From Selenomonadaceae bacterium (GTDB lineage Bacteria > Bacillota > Negativicutes > Selenomonadales > Selenomonadaceae), in assembly GCA_017527075.1 (NCBI GenBank), contig JAFXQM010000013.1:1-64000 (forward strand): a DNA stretch of 64,000 nucleotides, read 5' to 3'. Below are positions 58,280 to 64,000 of this stretch, one piece after another. Made by a program: the position numbers and the translations under genes. Position 1 is the stretch's first letter. Every line of letters starts with the position of its first letter. The notes below the pieces were generated by a model, which did not search any database, had not been told where the DNA came from, and saw only the letters and a program-made list of their open reading frames with translations.

Positions 58280-59248
58280 TCACAGCGCATTCAAAAGTTC
58301 CTCGCGATTGACGGCGTAAGTTCCGACCTTCGCCACGACGACGCCCGCCGCCACGTTCGCCAAGTAAGCCGCCGCCGCCGCGTCCAATTTCCCCGCCAAA
58401 GCCAGCGCGAACACCGCAATGACCGTGTCGCCCGCGCCCGACACGTCGAAGACCTCTTGCGCCCGCGCCTTGATATGCGAAATTTTTTCTCCGTCAATCA
58501 GGCTCAAACCCTCCGCCGAACGCGTGACGATTAAGCCGCGCAAATTAAATTCGTCGATGACTTTTTGCGCCGCCTCCTCAATCTGCGCGTCGACGTTGGA
58601 AATTTTTTTCGGAAGGATGGCGTTGAGTTCTTTAAGATTTGGCGTGATGAAACTCGCGTCGAAATATTTTTGCCAGTTGTCGCCTTTCGGGTCGACGACG
58701 ACAAATTTTTTTTGCGCCCGACACGCGCCGATAATCTCGCGGCAAATTTTTTTCGTGCAGACGCCTTTGCCGTAATCGGAAATAATCACGCCGTCGACGC
58801 CGTCCACTTGCGCGGAAAATTTTTTCAGCAGTTCATCAGTCGCCGCGCCGTCGAGTTCGCTTGCGTCCTCAAAGTCGAGCCGAATCATCTGCTGGTGCCC
58901 GCTTATCACGCGCGTCTTTGTCGTCGTCGGCTTCGAGCTTTCAATCACGCCCGAATAATCGACACCGCAGTTTTTCAATTTGCTCAGGAAAATTTCTCCG
59001 TGATTGTCGCGCCCGATTTGCCCGATTATCGAAGTCCGGCAGCCGAGCAGTGCCAAGTTGTGCGCGACGTTCGCCGCGCCGCCCAAAGTCTCTTTAATCT
59101 CCATGACGCGGGCAATCGGCACGGGGGCTTCGGGCGAAATGCGCGTGACTTCCCCGAAATAATATTTGTCGAGCATGACATCGCCGACGACCAGAATCTT
59201 GCACGCGCCCATGCCCTCGGCGACAAAATTTTTTAACTCGTCAATCAT
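58280..59248 (-). CDS. rfaE1: D-glycero-beta-D-manno-heptose-7-phosphate kinase (HldE1/RfaE1)
   Basis: A PfkB-family kinase that makes heptose 1,7-bisphosphate for ADP-heptose, a precursor of the LPS inner core. The 322-residue protein matches the kinase half of E. coli HldE; the adenylyltransferase half is not fused. Seen: GDVMLDKYYFGEV near residues 22-34, the substrate GGAANVA near 56 and the C-terminal DVSGAGDTV with the catalytic Asp near 267. A strong marker of an LPS outer membrane. A short echo of its start region (GTCAATCAT and CCTCC) is found next to the hemL stop at 59336-59357. Confidence 0.93.
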   Translation of the reverse strand: MIDELKNFVAEGMGACKILVVGDVMLDKYYFGEVTRISPEAPVPIARVMEIKETLGGAANVAHNLALLGCRTSIIGQIGRDNHGEIFLSKLKNCGVDYSGVIESSKPTTTKTRVISGHQQMIRLDFEDASELDGAATDELLKKFSAQVDGVDGVIISDYGKGVCTKKICREIIGACRAQKKFVVVDPKGDNWQKYFDASFITPNLKELNAILPKKISNVDAQIEEAAQKVIDEFNLRGLIVTRSAEGLSLIDGEKISHIKARAQEVFDVSGAGDTVIAVFALALAGKLDAAAAAYLANVAAGVVVAKVGTYAVNREELLNAL

Positions 59249-59340
59249 CTGAACCTCCGCAAAAAATTTTTCATGACGTTGAAACGCGTCGAGCGGCTCA
59301 AAAATTTTTCGTCAAGCCGAGGCGCGCGTTGCTCCGTCAA

Positions 59341-60627
59341 TCATTTGCAACCTCCGAACGCGACCGCCGCCGCCGCCAAAGTTTTTTCCAAATCCTCGTC
59401 CGTGTGCGCCGCCGACATGAACAGCGTTTCAAATTGTGACGGCGCGAGATAAATTCCCCGCTCCAACATCGCCGCGAAAAATTTTTTGAACCGGTCTTGA
59501 TTCGCCGCCGCCGCTTCCTCGTAATTCGTGACGGGTTGCGCGCTGAAAAATATTCCGAACATCGAGCCGGCTTGAGGCGTTTGAATTTTTATTCCGACAC
59601 TCCGAGTCGCGGCTTGAAGTCCTGTGACGAGCTTTGAAGTCTTCGCGGAAATTTTTTCCGTCAAATTTTCCTCAAGCAAAATCGTCAGCGTCTCAATGCC
59701 CGCCGTCATCGCCAAAGGATTTCCGCTGAGCGTGCCCGCCTGATAAATCCTTCCGTCGGGCGAAACGTTGCGCATGATTTTTTCTTTGCCGCCGTAAGCC
59801 GCGCAAGGCAACCCGCCGCCGATAATTTTTCCGAGGCAAGTCAAATCGGGCGTGACGTGATATTTTTCCTGCGCGCCGCCGAGTGAAACTCTGAAGCCGC
59901 ACATTACTTCATCAAAAATCAAAAGCGCGCCAAATTTTTCCGTGACGTCACGAAGTCCGCGCAGATAATTTTCTTTCGGCGGAACGAGCCCCATATTGCC
60001 CGCGACGGGTTCGACGATGACCGCCGCAATTTCCTCGCCGCATTGAGCAAAAATTTTTTCGACGGCCGCCAAGTCGTTGTAAGGCAAAGCAATCGTATCT
60101 TGAGCAGTGCCGCGCGTGACACCGGGGCTTGAGGGCTGTCCGAACGTCGCCGCGCCGCTGCCCGCCTTGACAAGCAATGAATCGCTGTGCCCGTGATAAC
60201 AGCCGACGAATTTTATAATTTTCTCGCGGCCGGTGAAACCTCTGGCGACGCGCAGAGCACTCATCGTGGCTTCGGTGCCGGAGCTGACCATGCGCATGAC
60301 TTCCATTGACGGAAAAATTTTATTCACGAGCTTGGCGAGTTTCGTTTCGAGTTCGGTCGGTGCCCCGTAACTGGTTCCGCGTTCGACAGCTTGCTTGAGC
60401 GCGGCGACGACTCGCGGGTGAGCGTGACCGAGAATCAGCGGACCCCACGAGCCCACGAAGTCAATGTATTCGTTGCCGTCGATGTCAAAAATTTTTGAGC
60501 CCGCGCCGTGCGAGATGAACGGCGGATTCGAGTCGACGCTTGAGAAGGAGCGGACGGGGCTGTTGACTCCGCCGGGCATAAATTTTTTCGCCTCGTTGAA
60601 TGCGGCGAGAGATTTGGTTAAGTTCAT
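59341..60627 (-). CDS. hemL: Glutamate-1-semialdehyde 2,1-aminomutase
   Basis: A PLP enzyme forming 5-aminolevulinate in tetrapyrrole synthesis by the C5 pathway. The 428-residue protein has [14 protein letters not shown] near residues 18-31, the [10 protein letters not shown] segment, FDEVMCGFR near 240 and the PLP lysine in [10 protein letters not shown] near 266. GGAGGT precedes the ATG. It follows hemB by 21 nt, forming a hemB-hemL unit; the stop codon overlaps a small ATG frame (ATGA). Confidence 0.97.
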   Translation of the reverse strand: MNLTKSLAAFNEAKKFMPGGVNSPVRSFSSVDSNPPFISHGAGSKIFDIDGNEYIDFVGSWGPLILGHAHPRVVAALKQAVERGTSYGAPTELETKLAKLVNKIFPSMEVMRMVSSGTEATMSALRVARGFTGREKIIKFVGCYHGHSDSLLVKAGSGAATFGQPSSPGVTRGTAQDTIALPYNDLAAVEKIFAQCGEEIAAVIVEPVAGNMGLVPPKENYLRGLRDVTEKFGALLIFDEVMCGFRVSLGGAQEKYHVTPDLTCLGKIIGGGLPCAAYGGKEKIMRNVSPDGRIYQAGTLSGNPLAMTAGIETLTILLEENLTEKISAKTSKLVTGLQAATRSVGIKIQTPQAGSMFGIFFSAQPVTNYEEAAAANQDRFKKFFAAMLERGIYLAPSQFETLFMSAAHTDEDLEKTLAAAAVAFGGCK

Positions 60628-60648
60628 GCTGCGACCTCCAAAATTTTT

Positions 60649-61611
60649 TCAAAGCCAAGAGGCAACGTCGAGCGCGTGATAAGTGATGATGACGTCTGCG
60701 CCCGCGCGTTTCATTGCCGTCAAATTTTCCACGACGATTTTTTTGTAATCAATCCAACCGTTTGCGGCGGCGGCTTTGACCATGGCATATTCGCCGCTGA
60801 CATTGTAAACGGCGACGGGGCGATTGATTTTCTCGCGGACTTTGCTGACGATGTCCAGGTAAGCGAGCGCGGGCTTGACCATGATTATGTCCGCGCCTTC
60901 CGCCAAATCGAGTTCCACTTCCTTGAGAGCTTCGCGGCTGTTGGCGAAATCCATTTGATATTGTTTGCGGTCACCGAATTGCGGCGCGGAGTCTGCGGCG
61001 TCTCTGAACGGACCGTAATAAGCTGAGGCGTACTTCACGGCGTAACTCATGATTGACACGTTGGAAAAATTTTTCACGTCGAGTGCGTCGCGAATGGCAG
61101 CGATTCGCCCGTCCATCATGTCCGAGGGCGCAACGATATCCGCGCCCGCCTCCGCCTGACTGACTGCGACCTTCTGCAAAAGTTTGAGCGTCTCATCGTT
61201 GTCGACGTAATGCCCGCAGAGTTTTCCGCAGTGACCGTGGCTGGTGTATTGGCACAGGCACACGTCGCCGACGATAATCAATTCGGGCACGGATTTTTTT
61301 ATCGCGGCAATCGCGCGCTGAACGGGGCTTTTCATGTCCCACGCGCTTGAGCCGACCTCGTCCTTGTATTCGGGCAAGCCAAAAATTTCGACGGCGGGAA
61401 TGCCCAGCGCGGAAATTTTTTTTGCGAGCTCCACGGCGTTATCGACGGACAGATGATAACAGTCGGGCATGGAAGGAATTTCCTCGCGAATGTTTTCGCC
61501 CGCCACCACGAACAGCGGGTAAATCAAATCTTTCACGGATAAATTTGTTTCACGAATCATCGCGCGCAAATTTTCATTGAGCCTCAATCTGCGCGGCCGC
61601 AACTTCAACAT
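60649..61611 (-). CDS. hemB: Porphobilinogen synthase (5-aminolevulinate dehydratase)
   Basis: Condenses two 5-aminolevulinates to porphobilinogen. The 320-residue protein has the zinc-binding cysteine cluster [14 protein letters not shown] near residues 117-130, the two Schiff-base lysines in [15 protein letters not shown] and MVKPALAY, and the P-site SGEYAM. ATG 61611 with GAGGAGAT is chosen. Expected to act with hemL downstream. Confidence 0.97.
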   Translation of the reverse strand: MLKLRPRRLRLNENLRAMIRETNLSVKDLIYPLFVVAGENIREEIPSMPDCYHLSVDNAVELAKKISALGIPAVEIFGLPEYKDEVGSSAWDMKSPVQRAIAAIKKSVPELIIVGDVCLCQYTSHGHCGKLCGHYVDNDETLKLLQKVAVSQAEAGADIVAPSDMMDGRIAAIRDALDVKNFSNVSIMSYAVKYASAYYGPFRDAADSAPQFGDRKQYQMDFANSREALKEVELDLAEGADIIMVKPALAYLDIVSKVREKINRPVAVYNVSGEYAMVKAAAANGWIDYKKIVVENLTAMKRAGADVIITYHALDVASWL

Positions 61612-61668
61612 AAAATCATCTCCTCGGCTGCAGTTTATCAGGAAACTTTTCAAAGTCAAACGCCCAAC

Positions 61669-61690
61669 AAAAAAAGCCCTTTGCAGGGCA
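61669..61690 (-). terminator. Terminator after the PH-domain gene
   Basis: On the minus strand GCCCT-gcaa-AGGGC followed by seven T. Confidence 0.85.
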
Positions 61691-61711
61691 GATAAAAATT
61701 AATCGCGTCTC

Positions 61712-62137
61712 TTAAATGATTTTGCCTTCTTCTCTGGCGTCCATGGCTTGTTCAATCATCGCCTTCACTCTGTCGGGATATCTGATGTACGAGTAACCGG
61801 AGCCGCCCATGAGATTCGCCGACTGAACGTAAATCGTGCCGCAATCGACAATACGCTCGAAGAAGCTTTGCCCGTAACTCACGTTGTTTATCTTACTGAG
61901 CGGTGTCGAAATGACTTGCCGACTAATCAAACCCGTCCTTATGTGAAACTTCTTGTTGGTCAAAACAATCTCCTCAATGTAATAATAAGCGAGCCGGTAA
62001 AGGAGCCAAGGAACTGTAATAAACACGGGGAAAATAAAAGGGCATGTGAAAACGCAGGCGAGCAGCGGCCAGAAAAAAAACATCCAGTGCTTTTTGATGC
62101 GAATAATTATTTGTTCGTCCGGACCAACTTGAATCAT
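61712..62137 (-). CDS. PH-domain membrane protein
   Basis: A 141-residue protein with two adjacent hydrophobic segments (about residues 17-55, WMFFFWPLLACVFTCPFIFP in part) and a bacterial PH (bPH2/YdbS-like) domain: EEIVLTNKKFHIRTGLISR then TPLSKINNVSYGQSFFERI and a C-terminal helix. Such proteins are membrane-associated with unclear roles. ATG 62137 with GGAGG is the start. Stands alone between hemB and gmd. Confidence 0.82.
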   Translation of the reverse strand: MIQVGPDEQIIIRIKKHWMFFFWPLLACVFTCPFIFPVFITVPWLLYRLAYYYIEEIVLTNKKFHIRTGLISRQVISTPLSKINNVSYGQSFFERIVDCGTIYVQSANLMGGSGYSYIRYPDRVKAMIEQAMDAREEGKII

Positions 62138-62301
62138 ATAACGACCTCCGTATAAATAATTTTTGAGTCCCGCAAGCATTATAATTGTTTTTTTTTGTCA
62201 ATTCCTACGCGCCACTTTTTGCTTCAAAGTCAATGCGGCAGTATTGTAAAGCCGCGGCGAATGATTTAAGATTGACGAAAAATTTTTTGAGGAGCGATTC
62301 A

Positions 62302-63318
62302 ATGAAGAGAGCACTCATCACGGGCGTGACGGGTCAAGACGGCTCGTATCTGGCTGAGCTGCTGCTGTCGAAGGGTTACGAAGTTCACGGGCTGATTCGA
62401 CGGCACAGCACGCCGGGCACGAAGAGGATTGACCACATCGTCAACGAAAAATTTTTTCTGCATTACGGAGACGTAACGGACTCGCTTTGCCTGACAAATT
62501 TAATCAGAACGATTCAGCCGGACGAAATTTATAATCTCGCCGCGCAGTCGCACGTGGGCATTTCGTTCGAGATACCCGAATACACGGCGGAGGCGACGGG
62601 ACTCGGCACGCTGAAAATTTTGGAGGCGATACGGCAAACCAAACCCGACACGAAATTTTATCAGGCGTCGACGTCGGAACTTTTCGGCGGCCTGCCCGAA
62701 ACCGCTCCGCAATCCGAGAAAACTCCTTTCCACCCGCGCAGCCCATACGCCGCCGCGAAACTTTATTCCTACTGGATAACGGTCAACTATCGCGAGGCTT
62801 ACGGGCTCTTCGCGTGCAACGGAATTCTTTTTAATCACGAGTCGCCGAGGCGCGGCGAAAATTTTGTCACGCGGAAAATTTCAATCGCCGTCGCGAAAAT
62901 TTCTGCGGGCTTGCAGGAAAAATTGTCGCTGGGAAATTTGGACGCCAAACGCGATTGGGGTTTCGCGAAAGATTACGTCGAGGGCATGCGGCTGATTCTC
63001 CAACACGACACGCCCGACGATTTTGTTTTGGCGACGGGCGAGACGCACACGGTAAGAGAATTTGTCGAGGCGGCGTTCGAGGAGGTCGGTACGAAAATTA
63101 TTTGGAAGGGCGCCGGAGCTTATGAAGAGGGTCGCTGCGCGGCGACGGGAAAAATTTTGGTCGACGTTAATCCGAAATATTTTCGTCCCGCCGAAGTCGA
63201 TTTGCTTTTGGGTGACCCGTCCAAGGCTCAACGCGTCCTCGGCTGGCGCAGAAAAGTTTCCTTCCGCGAGCTGGTCAAGTTGATGGTTCAGGCAGATTTG
63301 AAAATTTACGGGCGGTGA
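62302..63318 (+). CDS. gmd: GDP-mannose 4,6-dehydratase
   Basis: Converts GDP-mannose to GDP-4-keto-6-deoxymannose, the first step to GDP-fucose, rhamnose or perosamine for surface glycans. The 338-residue extended SDR has [13 protein letters not shown] near residues 7-19, [11 protein letters not shown] near 80-90, the YAAAKLY catalytic motif near 150 and [22 protein letters not shown] precedes the ATG. It starts a sugar-nucleotide unit with the dehydrogenase 6 nt downstream; GDP-mannose supply could come from manB. Confidence 0.95.
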   Translation: MKRALITGVTGQDGSYLAELLLSKGYEVHGLIRRHSTPGTKRIDHIVNEKFFLHYGDVTDSLCLTNLIRTIQPDEIYNLAAQSHVGISFEIPEYTAEATGLGTLKILEAIRQTKPDTKFYQASTSELFGGLPETAPQSEKTPFHPRSPYAAAKLYSYWITVNYREAYGLFACNGILFNHESPRRGENFVTRKISIAVAKISAGLQEKLSLGNLDAKRDWGFAKDYVEGMRLILQHDTPDDFVLATGETHTVREFVEAAFEEVGTKIIWKGAGAYEEGRCAATGKILVDVNPKYFRPAEVDLLLGDPSKAQRVLGWRRKVSFRELVKLMVQADLKIYGR

Positions 63319-63324
63319 TGTTTT

Positions 63325-64000
63325 TTGAAAATCGGAATAATCGGACTCGGTTACGTCGGGCTCACCTTGGCGATGGCGGCAGCGGCGCGTGGTGCAGAGG
63401 TCTTCGGCACGGAAATTAATCCGCAGATAAAAAAGAGCTTGGCTGAAAATCGTGCGATATTTTTTGAGCCGAAGCTTGACGAATTGATTGCCAAACACAA
63501 TCACAAAAATTTTCATTGCGTCAATGAGTTACCCCCCCCCAATGTGCATTCGTTTGATGCGTTCATAATCACCGTGGGGACACCGCTTTACCCGAACTCA
63601 ATCAAACCGAATCTGGAGGCGATAAGCGCGGCGGTAAAATCTCTCCTGCCGGCTTACGACGGGAGTCAAGTCGTGATAATTCGTTCGACGGTCTCGGTCG
63701 GCACAACGCGCAAAACAGTTCTGCCGTTGCTGTCGAAACTTATCGGCAAGCGCGAAGAAGAACTTTTCGTGAGCATGTGCCCCGAACGCACGATTGAAGG
63801 CAAGGCTCTGCAAGAATTGAAAACGTTGCCGCAAATCATCAGCGGAAATAATCAAAAGGCCGCGGACATGGCACGACGGGTATTTGAAAAAATTTCTCCG
63901 CGCGTGATTGAGGCAAAAACTTTGGAGGAGGCTGAGCTCGCGAAACTTTATTGCAATACTTACCGCGACATAAATTTTTCGGTCGGAAATGCTTTTTGTT
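63325..64000 (+). CDS. Nucleotide-sugar dehydrogenase, partial (runs off the window)
   Basis: The first 225 residues of a UDP-sugar 6-dehydrogenase of the WecC/WbpA branch: Rossmann GLGYVGLTLA near residues 6-15, a TVGTPL strand near 85-90, RSTVSVGTT near 117-125 and the SMCPERTIEGKALQEL motif near 145-160, then YCNTYRDINF with conserved residues. TTG 63325 follows the gmd stop closely, with GGCGGTGATG as ribosome site. The stretch E-L-P-P-P-N is encoded by a run of nine C (63532-63540), in frame here. Substrate likely UDP-ManNAc, UDP-GlcNAc or UDP-Glc. Confidence 0.9.
   Translation, partial: MKIGIIGLGYVGLTLAMAAAARGAEVFGTEINPQIKKSLAENRAIFFEPKLDELIAKHNHKNFHCVNELPPPNVHSFDAFIITVGTPLYPNSIKPNLEAISAAVKSLLPAYDGSQVVIIRSTVSVGTTRKTVLPLLSKLIGKREEELFVSMCPERTIEGKALQELKTLPQIISGNNQKAADMARRVFEKISPRVIEAKTLEEAELAKLYCNTYRDINFSVGNAFC
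63532..63540. repeat. C9 homopolymer in the dehydrogenase coding region
   Basis: Nine consecutive C encode Pro-Pro-Pro at about residues 70-72. A gain or loss of one C would shift the frame and truncate the enzyme early, so the tract could act as an on/off switch. Confidence 0.85.

Noticed and set aside
59249..59340. Small ATG frame after hemL with GGAGG
   Set aside because: Only about ten codons; it looks like an echo of the hldE1 start region and not a gene.
60530..60560. Sequence resembling hairpin D inside hemL
   Set aside because: It encodes conserved HemL residues (RSFSSVDSN) and lacks the rest of the element, so the likeness is accidental.

Overview
The window looks like a chromosomal segment of an anaerobic, flagellated, diderm member of the Firmicutes, most likely a Negativicutes (Selenomonas-like) bacterium. 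Seen in the sequence: outer-membrane and LPS markers (flagellar P- and L-ring genes flgI and flgH, ADP-heptose pathway kinase hldE/rfaE1) sit beside Firmicutes-type genes (khpB/jag, prpC-prkC-rsgA, tmcAL, ktrAB, a 3D-domain wall protein). Strong AGGAGG ribosome sites and frequent TTG starts fit the same group. The assignment is inference; no rRNA or other taxonomic marker is present. The DNA is moderately GC-rich but saturated with the palindrome AAAATTTT in genes and spacers.

Layout. 1-8.2 kb: tmcAL, a large RTX-like calcium-binding repeat protein behind a promoter with a G9 tract, era, a candidate type I toxin/antisense RNA locus, and a degenerate-GGDEF/EAL protein. 8.2-15.8 kb: a small mutarotase-like protein, sucC without sucD, a YoeB toxin-antitoxin pair, a secreted glucosaminidase, a Gfo/Idh oxidoreductase, an SDR enzyme of foreign composition, an amino-acid permease and pgeF. 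15.8-26.7 kb: a second RTX-like protein (A11 in its promoter), alanine dehydrogenase, then minus-strand phosphoglycolate phosphatase, serpin, pgi, pgm, an HTH ORF and manB. 26.8-36.9 kb: rph, rdgB, a YfcE-like phosphodiesterase, ktrA-ktrB, an orphan OppB-like permease, and the PP2C/PASTA-kinase/RsgA group. 36.9-41.4 kb: flgG-flgA-flgH-(two unknown genes)-flgI-flgJ. 41.5-53.7 kb: a 3D wall protein, secreted unknowns, khpB-yidC-yidD-rnpA-rpmH, two tandem secreted HAD phosphatases, a VOC protein, a TPR protein and a DUF362 protein. 53-64 kb: hom-thrB, ispA, a TtcA-like tRNA thiolase, hldE1, hemL-hemB, a PH-domain membrane protein, gmd and the start of a nucleotide-sugar dehydrogenase with a C9 tract in its coding sequence.

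The most striking signal is non-coding. A modular 150-270 bp intergenic element occurs nine times. It contains several stem-loops whose stems differ between copies yet stay complementary, with loops and a CGCCCCNGCGAGG core conserved. In eight of nine copies the same end faces the 5' end of a gene, and five copies bridge two co-directional genes (rph-rdgB, prkC-rsgA, flgA-flgH, hom-thrB, hldE1-ttcA). A second, simpler family of TTAGGAG heptamer repeats lies in many spacers, supplies the stop codons of three genes and runs in frame through khpB. Homopolymer tracts in the promoters of both RTX genes and inside the sugar dehydrogenase suggest phase-variable surface structures.
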